Shown piece by piece: positions 17,965 through 27,700 of a DNA stretch of 64,000 nucleotides. The DNA lies in NCBI GenBank assembly GCA_024642205.1, contig JAHEBQ010000017.1:1-64000 (forward strand). Reading direction: 5' to 3'. A program made the position numbers and the translations under genes. How positions within the stretch are numbered: the first letter of the stretch is position 1; every line of letters starts with the position of its first letter. The notes beneath the pieces were generated by a model. The model was not told the DNA's origin and made no database searches. It saw only the letters and a program-made list of their open reading frames with translations. The stretch is from Planctomycetaceae bacterium (lineage in GTDB: Bacteria; Planctomycetota; Planctomycetia; Pirellulales; Pirellulaceae).

Positions 17965-19344
17965 TTATTTTCCCATCAGGTAACCGGCGATAAATCCGAC
18001 CAGGATCCCGATGGCCAGGCAAACGATCGCGGTAACAAACAGGGCGGCGATCGAAAACGTGGTGTTGTCATCGAGATGAGCCGCCATTTTGTACTGTTCG
18101 ACAGTCGAAAGGGGGGGTGGCGGTTTCATGTGTTGACCGGAAATCGAACTGTCGTCGGTCATCGTCGCATGGATGCTGCTTTGAGACGTGTCGCTGATTT
18201 CACTCATGGCCATCTCAGTGACAACATCGTTGGGATCGGTGTCCTGCGAATCGGGAGAAGAAATTGGAGCCGGCATCCAGCGCGGCCGGTCTCCCATGTC
18301 TTCCCGAAGCAAGGGGCTGTCGTCAGCGGCCCAGGGTGCGAGTCGCTCGGCAACTTCTGCGGCCGACTGAACTCGTTCACGCGGGTTCTTCTCCATCATG
18401 TCGCCGATCAAATCGACAAAGTCATCGCTGACTTCTTCATTGAATCGGCGTGGGTGCCATGGGGTCTCATGGAGATGTCGCCGGGCTTTGCTTTTGGGTG
18501 TGCCGCCAGGAAACGGAACTTTACCAGTCACGGCGTAATACAGGGTGCAGCCCAGAGAATAAATGTCGCTGGCATGTGTAATATGCTGGGGCGTCTGGAT
18601 CTGCTCGGGTGAAAGGTAGTCGGCCGTCCCGACAATCTTTCCAGCCCGCGGATCCGAAGCATCGTTCAGGTAAAACGCCAACCCAAGATCGGACAGTTTT
18701 GAAACTCCATCCGGAGTGACCAGGATGTTGCCCGGTTTGATGTCGCGATGAATCAGTCCACGCTCATGTGCGTGCGATAAACCCTCGGCCGATTGCTTGA
18801 TAATGTTGGCCGCCTGCTGAACCGACAGTTTTCCTTTCGAACGAACCAGACGCCTGAGGTCCGTACCGGGAATGTACTCGACCACCAGGTAATGAACATT
18901 GCCGTCTTCGCCGGCATCGAAAGCACGGACCAGGTTGGGGTGATCCAGTTTGGCTTGGGTCCGTATTTCGCGGCGGAAATTTTCAATTGCCTCGGGTGTT
19001 GTCTTGTGTAGTGGCAAAACCTTGACAGCGGATTCTCGCCCGAGCATTTCATGAACGGCTTTGAAAACCTGTCCCATGCCACCCTGCCCGATCCAATCCG
19101 TGATGATATAGGGACCGAGGTTGAGTTTGGTTCGACCCGTGAGCAGCTGGTCGGCTTGATAGGCCGAGATGATTTTCATCTCAACAAGTTGCTGGGCGAC
19201 CTTTTTCTCGTTGACTTCTGTGGCGATGTTGGGATCGCCGCCCCGGGACTGGACGATTAACTGGATCGCCTGGCGCAGTTGTTCCTCAGTCACCAGTTCA
19301 CTGGCGAGGGCAGTTTCACGAAACTTGCTTTGCAGAGGGCTCAT
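17965..19344 (-). CDS. Serine/threonine protein kinase (PknB type), membrane-anchored
   Basis: 459 residues. N-terminal helical domain (1-75) of the sort that precedes many planctomycete kinases, then the kinase domain (about 79-345): glycine loop IGQGGMGQVF, lysine 108 in SAVKVL, HRDIKPGN with Asp201, DLG at 219-221 in place of DFG, and the activation-segment end YLSPEQ. All catalytic residues are present, so it should be active; DLG is common in this phylum. After a proline- and serine-rich linker, a C-terminal helix (FVTAIVCLAIGILVGFIAGY) anchors it in the membrane, with nothing beyond. No sensor domain is seen on the outside. The gene runs against the M24 peptidase gene. Confidence 0.88.
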   Translation of the reverse strand: MSPLQSKFRETALASELVTEEQLRQAIQLIVQSRGGDPNIATEVNEKKVAQQLVEMKIISAYQADQLLTGRTKLNLGPYIITDWIGQGGMGQVFKAVHEMLGRESAVKVLPLHKTTPEAIENFRREIRTQAKLDHPNLVRAFDAGEDGNVHYLVVEYIPGTDLRRLVRSKGKLSVQQAANIIKQSAEGLSHAHERGLIHRDIKPGNILVTPDGVSKLSDLGLAFYLNDASDPRAGKIVGTADYLSPEQIQTPQHITHASDIYSLGCTLYYAVTGKVPFPGGTPKSKARRHLHETPWHPRRFNEEVSDDFVDLIGDMMEKNPRERVQSAAEVAERLAPWAADDSPLLREDMGDRPRWMPAPISSPDSQDTDPNDVVTEMAMSEISDTSQSSIHATMTDDSSISGQHMKPPPPLSTVEQYKMAAHLDDNTTFSIAALFVTAIVCLAIGILVGFIAGYLMGK

Positions 19345-19434
19345 TGAGAACTCGAATCAACAATGCAACCGATGAAGACGATAAAGTCATTATGTGTAAT
19401 CAGGTCAGAATTATTGCGTGTCGAAATGGAAAAT

Positions 19435-20148
19435 CTAGGAGATCGCATATTTGTCGAGATTCCACCACGGAGGTGTTTCCGCCTGAAACGATTGTAGGAC
19501 TTTGTGCGTGGGATGTTCAATGATAAGTCTTCGAGAATGCAAGGCAATCCCGCGTTGGAAATGTTCTTCGCTGCCGTACTTCCGGTCCCCGACGATCGGG
19601 CAGCCCGCGTTTTCAAGCTGAACCCGGATTTGATGCTTGCGTCCTGTTTCGAGTTCGATTTCGATCAATCGAAAACAGCGTCCATTGTTCCCTTCGCTAA
19701 TGCCAATCGTTTTGTATTGCAGCCTGGCGATTTTCGCATCCTGCGTATCCGCTGTGCCTGTTCGAACGGCAACCATCCGGTGCCGCGATTCGTCCTTCAG
19801 CAACCAGTCTTCCAAATGGCCAGCGTCTGCGGGCAAGTGATCAGGAACAATGGCCCAGTACGTTTTTTTGACCGATCGGCTGCGAAACTGCTCGGAAAGG
19901 CGACTGGCCGCTTTCGAGGTCCGAGCCAATACGATGACTCCACTCACAAACGAGTCCAGCCGGCTGACTACCCCCAGGTACACATTGCCAGGTTTTTTAT
20001 ACTTGTGTTTGATATAATGACGAGCTTGATTGATCAAACTTTCATCGCCTTCCCGCCCGCCCATTGTTGGCAAAAGGGGCGGTTTGTTGAGGACCAACAG
20101 GTGGTTGTCTTCGAACAGGATGTTCAGTTTGGTCGGATGCGGTGGCAT
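19435..20148 (-). CDS. RluA-family pseudouridine synthase
   Basis: 237 residues. It carries the family motifs in order: the LNKPPLLPT substrate loop, the catalytic aspartate in SRLDSFVSG (most members have HRLDRDTSG), the KTYWAIV strand, and the ETGRKHQIRVQL tail motif. RluA-type enzymes convert uridine in 23S rRNA or tRNA to pseudouridine. No S4 RNA-binding domain is present, as in the short RluA/TruC group. The His to Ser and Thr to Val changes near the catalytic Asp are unusual but outside the nucleophile. It is divergent from maf; a long inverted repeat lies in the 92-base space. Confidence 0.85.
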   Translation of the reverse strand: MPPHPTKLNILFEDNHLLVLNKPPLLPTMGGREGDESLINQARHYIKHKYKKPGNVYLGVVSRLDSFVSGVIVLARTSKAASRLSEQFRSRSVKKTYWAIVPDHLPADAGHLEDWLLKDESRHRMVAVRTGTADTQDAKIARLQYKTIGISEGNNGRCFRLIEIELETGRKHQIRVQLENAGCPIVGDRKYGSEEHFQRGIALHSRRLIIEHPTHKVLQSFQAETPPWWNLDKYAIS

Positions 20149-20162
20149 GGAAACTCCGGTGT

Positions 20163-20207
20163 GTCGCGAATTCTGCCTGAATCACGACAGGCAGAAACTC
20201 TTGCGAC
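20163..20207. repeat. Inverted repeat between divergent rluA-type gene and maf
   Basis: A perfect 9-base stem TTCTGCCTG (20171-20179) / CAGGCAGAA (20188-20196) with an 8-base loop, extended by GTCGC (20163-20167) / GCGAC (20203-20207). It lies between two genes that start on opposite sides. There is no T-run, so it is unlikely to be a terminator. It could be a binding site or a mobile hairpin of REP type. Confidence 0.6.
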
Positions 20208-20240
20208 GCCTTTCAAACAAGATTAACACATCCCAATGAC

Positions 20241-20837
20241 ATGACCAGTCGAAACATCGAATTGATCCTAGCCAGTCAGTCGCCTCGACGTCGACAATTG
20301 TTGTCGGACCGCGGCTTTGAATTCACGGTAAGGGCTCCAGACGACGCAGTTGAACGAGGTGTCTGTTCCAACTGTTCACCCGAGGATCTGGTCCTTGAGT
20401 CGGCGTTTGTCAAGGCTCGCGCCATCGCACAAGATCTGGAATCTGGACTGGTTTTGTCCGCCGACACGGTGGCGGAATGCAGGGCAGAGGTCATGGGGAA
20501 GCCGGTTGATCGCGACCACGCCGAAAAAATGCTGAGGCTGATGAGTGGCCAAACGCATCAAGTTCTCACGGCGGTCTGTCTGTGGCATCGACCCAGTGAC
20601 AAGCACTCGCTCCATCTTGAACAGACCGTTTTAAGAATGGACCGATTGGATGAAACCGAGCTCCAGTTGATTCTTGATTCCGACAACTGGGTCGGAAAAG
20701 CGGGTGGTTTTGGATACCAGGACGGGTTGGATTGGCTACACATTGAATCCGGTTTGGAATCCAACGTAGTGGGTCTGCCAGTCGAGCGATTGGACGGCTG
20801 GATTACGGAATTATTGGAATCTGTCGAGCCGAATTGA
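20241..20837 (+). CDS. maf: Maf-like nucleoside triphosphate pyrophosphatase
   Basis: 198 residues. Maf signatures are present: the N-terminal LASQSPRRRQLL, the aspartate in LSADTVAECRAE, the GKPVDRDHAEKML segment and the GKAGGFGYQDG block (normally GKAGAYGIQG), followed by IESGLESNVVGLPVE. Maf proteins hydrolyse non-canonical or modified nucleotides to monophosphates and affect septum formation in some bacteria. Which subgroup (dTTP/UTP or m7GTP) cannot be decided. The aspartate after the GYQ motif suggests a somewhat diverged member. It is the only gene on this strand between the divergent rluA-type gene and the convergent coiled-coil gene. Confidence 0.87.
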   Translation: MTSRNIELILASQSPRRRQLLSDRGFEFTVRAPDDAVERGVCSNCSPEDLVLESAFVKARAIAQDLESGLVLSADTVAECRAEVMGKPVDRDHAEKMLRLMSGQTHQVLTAVCLWHRPSDKHSLHLEQTVLRMDRLDETELQLILDSDNWVGKAGGFGYQDGLDWLHIESGLESNVVGLPVERLDGWITELLESVEPN

Positions 20838-20928
20838 CGTCGATATCGTGTTGCCGAACCCAGAACTTGCTTGACCAGGCATGATTCAGCCAAGTCGATG
20901 TTGTTTCTCCGAAGATACCAGCTGGGAG

Positions 20929-22233
20929 CTAATTGTCCGACAAATGATCTAGAATCTGCTGGCGGTAAAGCTCTTCCGAAATTTTATCATAGGTGACCAG
21001 CGACGTCGCCCGGTTTTTCATCGCACTTCGCTTGCCATCGGCGAGTTCCGGTCCACTGGCAATCTTGGCGAGTTTGCCAAGATTGCGTCGCTTTGCGCCA
21101 TTCACTCGGTTGATTTCTTTTTGCATCTCATTGAGTTGTTGGCGAAGGCGGTTTTGAGTCTGAACGATTTGTAGTCCTATTCCATTGAGTTGATTCGAGA
21201 GCGCTGCCCCTTCATTGTTCAAGTTCGCCAAATCGAATTCAGCGTTGAGAATCTCGTTACGAAGGCCATAAGTCGAAACGTATCGCCGATTGATGGGGCG
21301 AGACAAAGCTGCCAGGTCGGCGTACATGAACTGCAGGTTCAGCTGGATCGACTGGATATCCGTCGAAATCGCGTTGAGTTGCTGCTGAAGCGAACTTGCC
21401 TGTTGTTCCAGCGACGAGACCTGTTGATTGCCTTCACTCCGCAGTCGTTCCTTTTCGGGAATCAGCTGGCTTTCGGTCTGCTCCAAAACCAGGTTTTGTC
21501 GTTCAAGTGAAATTCTCTCCTGTTCGTTTTCGGCCCGAACCTTGGCCAGTTCAATTTGCGTTTTGTCGGCCTGAGCCCTCAGCAGGTCGTCACATTTCTT
21601 CAACACCTCTTCGCGGCTTTCGTTGAACGCATTTAATACGTCCGGTGGAAGCCCATTGGCGATGGCGAATATGGTTCCATCGAGTACGTTCTTGTTGACG
21701 CGATCGACAACCGGGCCCTGCAGGTAGCCAATCAGGCGTCCGAGTCGTCGGTATATCAGGATTTTTGTCTGATCGGACAGGTCTTTTGATTTGTCGATCT
21801 TCTGCTTGAATGGCCGCATGTTAATCAGCGCCACGTCGAATTTGTCTTCCAGTGTGTTGAGCCAGATCTTGAGCATCCAGCCGTCAAGGTTGTCAGGAAA
21901 TTCCGATGTCAATTCTTCGGCAATCGTTCTGGATTCCCGGGTTCTGTTTTGTTGGAGTCGGTTGACCGCGAAGGCCAATAGTAATGTCGGGTCCTTTCGA
22001 CCGGCATTTTCAAACATTTTCTTGGACTGGGTTTCGTTGGCGGGGCTACGTTCCCAATACGTCGTCAACAAGGCACGAACGGGGACGCTGGCAGTTGCGT
22101 CCAACGGGCCGGGGGGAGGGCTGAGAAGTTGGATTCCGAACGCAACTTCGTGAGAGGTTGATAGCAGTATTGTCGCGAATAAGCCCGAAAACAGGGAGCG
22201 GGCGATTTGGCAAGTATGCAGTTTGCGTGTCAT
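20929..22233 (-). CDS. Secreted coiled-coil protein of unknown function
   Basis: 434 residues with a signal peptide (LFSGLFATILLSTSHEVAFG). Residues 45-190 are helical with TPR-like character (AFAVNRLQQNRTRESRTIAE). From about 205 to 385 there is a long coiled coil rich in Gln, Leu and Glu (EQTESQLIPEKERLRSEG, SLEQQASSLQQQL). I do not recognise the family. The architecture resembles periplasmic or surface structural proteins that bridge membranes. It lies opposite the next gene with about 240 bases between the starts, so the two secreted proteins may share a control region. Confidence 0.65.
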   Translation of the reverse strand: MTRKLHTCQIARSLFSGLFATILLSTSHEVAFGIQLLSPPPGPLDATASVPVRALLTTYWERSPANETQSKKMFENAGRKDPTLLLAFAVNRLQQNRTRESRTIAEELTSEFPDNLDGWMLKIWLNTLEDKFDVALINMRPFKQKIDKSKDLSDQTKILIYRRLGRLIGYLQGPVVDRVNKNVLDGTIFAIANGLPPDVLNAFNESREEVLKKCDDLLRAQADKTQIELAKVRAENEQERISLERQNLVLEQTESQLIPEKERLRSEGNQQVSSLEQQASSLQQQLNAISTDIQSIQLNLQFMYADLAALSRPINRRYVSTYGLRNEILNAEFDLANLNNEGAALSNQLNGIGLQIVQTQNRLRQQLNEMQKEINRVNGAKRRNLGKLAKIASGPELADGKRSAMKNRATSLVTYDKISEELYRQQILDHLSDN

Positions 22234-22474
22234 TTCTGTTTCCTGTCTTGCCCGGCGAGTTACGCATGCATTATCGGGAATTTGACCCGTAAATCAAGTT
22301 TTGGAATCGGTGCAAAAACGGTGTGTCTTTGAAAGCTGGGTAAGATCGCCATTTTGAGCCTGCCGTTCCAATCAGCATTGACTCAGATTCTGATTCGGGA
22401 CAAGCTGATCACTGCAATGGACTGCATCTAGCTCGACAGTTGACCCAATCCACAAAACTTCCAGAGGTGCACGG
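22234..22474. promoter_or_regulatory. Divergent 241-bp control region of two secreted-protein genes
   Basis: Starts of the coiled-coil gene (minus) and the TolC-like gene (plus) face away from this gap, so both promoters should lie here. No clear -10/-35 pair could be assigned. A GAGG ribosome-binding site stands eight bases before the ATG at 22475. Confidence 0.4.
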
Positions 22475-24586
22475 ATGCTCGTTTTGGTAACCCAATTGAT
22501 TGAGACTTGTTTTGTTAAATTCAAACACAAACTCGAGTCAATCATCGCGATTTTTCTCCTGTTTCTGCCGACATTCTGTTTTTCTCAAACCAATGTGACG
22601 GGCGTCAAAACGGAATCGCCGGCTCACGTTTCTCGATCCGAAAAATCAGTGTTGGTACTGGTTGAAGGGAAATCTTCCCATGAGGCGGCGCCCGACTCGG
22701 CGTCGACTGACTCAACCCTGCCAGGTTCCGAGGCCAATGGCACTGCCAGTCTCGATACCCAAGCCACGGGCAACGCGACGTTTACGGCTCAGCCTTTGTC
22801 CTCCGCTCCCGAGCCGCCTCAGGATTTGCTGATGCCAGCGAACCCTACCGAATCCTCCTTCACTCGCCCATTGGCCAATGAGTTGCGAGGCGAGACCCTA
22901 CCGACCGTTGAAGGGGTTTCCCCCAGCGAAGACAACCCAAGCCAGCCGATTTCAGAAGACGGCGGCAGCACGGCGTTAGGGACTTTTGCAACGACCAACC
23001 AGACTTTTCAGGGTCAGCAATCAAACGCAGGTGTTCCGTTTGGGTCACCAGTTCAGGACGCCAGTCGTTTTCAGGTTCCGCCTTCCAACCCCAGTCAGTT
23101 TGGGCAACCCGTTCCGGCCGGCGGAACTTCATCCAAGTCCGGTCCGCAATTCTCATCACAGGCGCCGGCGCTTTCCGGATCGCGTCCGAGCAACAATCCG
23201 CCTTTGTCGGATCAACCAAGTGCCTGGCGAGACGTGCAAGTGAATCGCCTGGGGCAGACGCAAAACAGCCAGTCAGAAATTGCTCCGCTGCAACCATCGG
23301 AGCACGACAGGCGAATCACCCCTACTTCCGGAAGTTTCTCCGGACTGGGACAACTGCCGAGCCAACCACGCGATAATAACTACAATGCTCAATCTTACGG
23401 TCAGCTTAACAACCGCGACACCAATGTTCGTCCAACCGGTTTCATGCAGCCAGTCGCTCCGCCAGAACGCTCGACTGATTTGGCGAAACGACTGATCGCC
23501 CGGTATTCCGCCGACAATGTCTCAGATGCCTTGCCGGGGCAACCGACCCGGTTGATCGAGATGTTGCGCCAGCCGATTTCCGTACAAATGCGGCGTCCGA
23601 TGGTACATCAATATTGGGAGACCTATTTCGATTGGGCGAACTACATTTCCGCGAAACAGTATGAGCAATGGCTCACGCGATTGCCGACATCGGTTTCGCC
23701 GTCGGAAAAGACCATGCTTGACGCTGCGATTGCGATCGCAGGCGATCGAACGCTCGCCGCGGAGATTCAGTTGGGAAAATCGCAATCTGGATTGCTTCAA
23801 TACATGCCGAACTGGCGGTCCTCGGATCTCTTGCCGCTTCCGGACGACCTTCCTTTGATTCAAAAATACAAAACCAACTACGAGCTCTACCGATCCCGTC
23901 AATTGATGCCGGTCAGCTTGCGGGGTATCGACCAAATGCTCCCCAAAACGTTGGAGCTAATCAACAGACGGGCTGAATCGGTCCAACTCGCCAAAGTCGC
24001 GGTCGACCAGGTTCTGTCTGCCCTGGCGAATGGACAATCGGACCTCGTGTCGGTGTTGGAAGCGGGGCAGGTCTGGCGCGCCGCCGAGCGGGATTTGGTG
24101 GCTTCGGTCGTAGGTTACAACCAGGCGATCGGCGATTATTCGATGTCGGTTACCGGTGGCTACCAGTCCCCGGAGGAAGTGGTTGCCATGCTGATCGCCA
24201 AACCCCAGGCGGTCGTCGCGCAAGCATCTTCTGTGCTGCAACGACAACCGGAACCGATGAACTCCAACACTCCGGCTGCAGATGCTTTCCTGAATCAGTC
24301 GCGACGACAGAATCAAGCGGCGGGTGCAGCAAGGCCGGAAGGGGCCTTTGCGGATGGTCAAGGTCGCCAACGCGCGAACGCTGGATCGGGCGAAGGATCT
24401 AACTTCAATCTCGATGCCAATGGTGCGTTTCGATCAAATCCGGCTGATAACTCGAACGGGGCTTCAGGAGCTTCGGTCAATGGAACGTTTCCAACCCCGT
24501 CGGCCTCGCCGATAACGACCAACCCGTTTGGTGATTCCTCGGCTGGGGGTGCCGGAAACGGATTTGGACCAACCTTGCCCCGATAG
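22475..24586 (+). CDS. Secreted low-complexity protein with TolC-like helical C-terminal region
   Basis: 703 residues. Signal peptide (IIAIFLLFLPTFCFS). Residues 40-340 are disordered and rich in Ser, Pro, Gln, Thr and Asn. Residues 345-585 are helical and recall the outer helices of TolC-type proteins, in particular the end SVLEAGQVWRAAERDLVASV and YNQAIGDYSMSV. The remaining tail is again disordered with asparagine and glycine. I infer an outer-membrane or surface protein that kept half of a TolC-like fold; a complete TolC repeat is not visible. No efflux-pump gene is nearby. The function is unknown. Confidence 0.6.
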   Translation: MLVLVTQLIETCFVKFKHKLESIIAIFLLFLPTFCFSQTNVTGVKTESPAHVSRSEKSVLVLVEGKSSHEAAPDSASTDSTLPGSEANGTASLDTQATGNATFTAQPLSSAPEPPQDLLMPANPTESSFTRPLANELRGETLPTVEGVSPSEDNPSQPISEDGGSTALGTFATTNQTFQGQQSNAGVPFGSPVQDASRFQVPPSNPSQFGQPVPAGGTSSKSGPQFSSQAPALSGSRPSNNPPLSDQPSAWRDVQVNRLGQTQNSQSEIAPLQPSEHDRRITPTSGSFSGLGQLPSQPRDNNYNAQSYGQLNNRDTNVRPTGFMQPVAPPERSTDLAKRLIARYSADNVSDALPGQPTRLIEMLRQPISVQMRRPMVHQYWETYFDWANYISAKQYEQWLTRLPTSVSPSEKTMLDAAIAIAGDRTLAAEIQLGKSQSGLLQYMPNWRSSDLLPLPDDLPLIQKYKTNYELYRSRQLMPVSLRGIDQMLPKTLELINRRAESVQLAKVAVDQVLSALANGQSDLVSVLEAGQVWRAAERDLVASVVGYNQAIGDYSMSVTGGYQSPEEVVAMLIAKPQAVVAQASSVLQRQPEPMNSNTPAADAFLNQSRRQNQAAGAARPEGAFADGQGRQRANAGSGEGSNFNLDANGAFRSNPADNSNGASGASVNGTFPTPSASPITTNPFGDSSAGGAGNGFGPTLPR

Positions 24587-24732
24587 TGTTCTGTCGTGCG
24601 TGCATCGTTGAAGCTGGGGGAGGTAGTAATTTCCTCGGTGAATGATCTCTTTCTGAATGAGTGCTATTGAACCGGGTGAAAAGCCGTGACACGATCGTTG
24701 TTCCAGGGAGTCGATCATGGCTCAACATCAAA

Positions 24733-27700
24733 TCAAACCCGGCGGACTTTTTGCCATTGTTTCTCCATTCGCTGAGGTGAAACCGTGACGCATGTGCCCA
24801 GCGGTTGGGCAAACAAGGAAACTCGCAGTTCTTCGATCATCCACCGAAACGTTTCAAGCTCGGGATCCACGATAGCCTGGCTTTGGTGTACCCGGGCCAT
24901 TTCAACGTATCGTTGCCAATATTCGCTGATCTCATCGGTCAGAATGCGATCCTTGTCCACCGGGGTGACCTCGAGTTTTCCCAATCGGTAATCGATCGCG
25001 GCGAAATAACGTGGATACTGTTCCAGCCAGTTCCACGGCGTTTTCGCCAAGAAGCGGTCAGAAGTCAATTCGGCGATCTGGGCCCGGACATCACCTTTGG
25101 CGGAGGAGTAACGTTGGGTGAGTTCTTCCATTTTAAGTTGTACGCCGAGAATCGCATCTGCCAGTTTTGGGAGCCATTTGGCAATCGCCTGCGCAGCGAT
25201 GCTGATTCGTTCGACACCTCCTTTTTGGACTGCCTCAAATTCTGACTTGTCACGGGGTATCCTGTTCCGGTCGACAAACGCGACACGCGTGATCAGGTCG
25301 CTAAGCTGTTTCTTGAGTTCGGCAGCAGGCAGGATCCGCGACAGTGACACAGCGTGACGATCCAATTCCGGCAACCAATTGACCTGCGATTTCAGCGTTT
25401 TGCGATTGGTGATCTGAAACAGCCGAACCAGTCCCTGTCGCGTTGTCATCTCGCTGGCGTTCCTTGAATCCGTCAAACGCAAACCAACGGAATCCCCCTG
25501 GTCAACGATCGCCGGAAAGGCCGACAAACGCGTCCCGCCTCGCTTGATCACAATCTCTTGAGGCAGGTCGTCCCAGCTCCAGTTGCTTAATCCGTCCTGT
25601 TTCCAGGTCGCGTCATCAACGTCAACAATGCTGCTGGAATACTCGGATCCCAGTTGGCTGCGAATTTCGGCAACCGAACGCCCTTGCGCGACGATATTCC
25701 CCTGTTCGTCAATGACCTGCAAGTTGATCTTCAGGTGGTCGTCAAGCTTGGCGGTGTTGAACAAGGCAGGATCGACTGGCATTCCACCGATTCGGGAAAG
25801 CTCTCGGGCAACCGATTCTACAAAAACTCCCCTTCCGAATTCAAGATTCTCTGCCACCCGCTTTGCGGTATCGGGCGCCGGAACAAGATTTCGGCGAATG
25901 GATTTGGGAAGGCTGCGAATGAGCGCGATAATCCGCGTTTGCATCAACCCTGGAATCAGCCAACCGGTCTGCACGTCATCGAGTTGCCCAACGCCTTCGA
26001 GGGGAAGTTGAACCGTCGCACCATCATCTACGGCGCCCGGCGAAAATCGATATTGAATCGGAATCTGCATCGAACCGACCTGGACTTCATCCGGGAACTG
26101 AGCCGCAACGTTGGCGAACTCGGAAGCGGGAAGCAAGTCCGCTCGCGTCATTCGAAGTCGTTGATCAAGTTCGGCATCGGTTTTGATCGCTTTTGACAGA
26201 CTGATGCCATCGGTAGCTTTGGGTGGCACCCGATCCTGGTAAAAATCGATAATCGTATCCGTGTTGACGATCAAGTCGCGGTTGCGCGTTTTCGCTGCTT
26301 CCGCTTTGACCTCTTCGAGCAACCACAAGTTGTGCCGATAGAAATCGTGGTTGCCTTCAAATTCATCCCCTGCCAGGCCGCGCTCAATGAACAGATCTCG
26401 TGAAGCCTCGGGGTCAACCTTCGTATACCCGATCAAGCGGCCCGAGACGATTGGCAACCCAAACAAAGACACATTCTCTGATGCCATCACGGTTTGGCGT
26501 TTCTTGCTCCAATACGGATCGGAGTATTGTCGTTTGACGAGGTGTTCCGCCAGCGATTCGATCCATTCGGGCGAAATCTTCCCGACCGTTCGCCCGTAAC
26601 GACGGGATGTCTCGACGACTTCGGCCACCACGATCCATTTTGGTTTGGACTCAAAAATGCCGGATCCAGGCCACAGGTGGAACTTGATGTTGCTCGCTCC
26701 GGTGTATTCATGGCGGTCTCCGAGCATTGCGACTCCCGACAACAATCCAGCCAGGAGACTCCGGTGGATCGAATTGTAGTCGTTCCTGCGGGGACGTGAT
26801 CGGAGTCGTTGTTCGGCGACCATGGAGCAAAGCTGCCGGTGGATATCCTGCCACTGACGCATCAGTGAGAAGGACAGGAAATTTTGTTCGCACGCGAGTT
26901 TGAGTTTGCCTCGCGAAAGGTCTTCTTTGAGTTTGTGGTAGAAATCCCAGATGTTGAGCAGCGAAACGAAGTCCGATTTTTCGCTCCGGAATTTTTCATG
27001 CTGTCGATCGGCGGCCTGCTGACGTTCGACCGGGCGGACCCGGGGATCCTGGATTTCAAGTGCCGAGGCAATGATCAGAATCTCACTGAGGCAATTCTCT
27101 TCATCAGCAGCAAAGACCATTCGACCGATTCGGGGATCCACCGGCAGCCGAGCCAGTTTCCTGCCCAGGCTGGTCAACCGACGAAGGTGATCAACCGCCC
27201 CGAGTTCAAACAGGGTTTTGAATCCGTCTCGAATCGCATCCGGTCGGGGCGGATCGATAAATGGAAATTCGTCAATTTTCCCCAGTTTCAACGCCAGCGT
27301 TTGCAAAATAACGGATGCCAAATTGGTTCTGCGGATCTCGGGTGTCGTGAACTTCGGTCTCGATTGAAAGTCGTCCTCGCTGTACAGGCGCACGCAGATG
27401 CCGGGCCCGATTCGACCGCACCGGCCTGCCCTCTGGTTGGCAGACGCCTGCGAAACGGCTTGAATCGGAAGTCGCTGAACTTTGCTTCGCGGTGCGTAAT
27501 GGCTGATCCTCGCTGTTCCTGTATCGACGACATAACGAATTCGCGGAACGGTAATGGATGATTCGGCGACATTGGTTGTCAGAACGATTCGTCGTTGGTT
27601 CCCCGGCTGAAAAATCCGGTTTTGCTGATCCGTGGAAAGCCGCGCATAGAGCGGCAGGATTTCGGTTGTGCGACCAGGCAGTTTCGCCGCGCGAAGCTTT

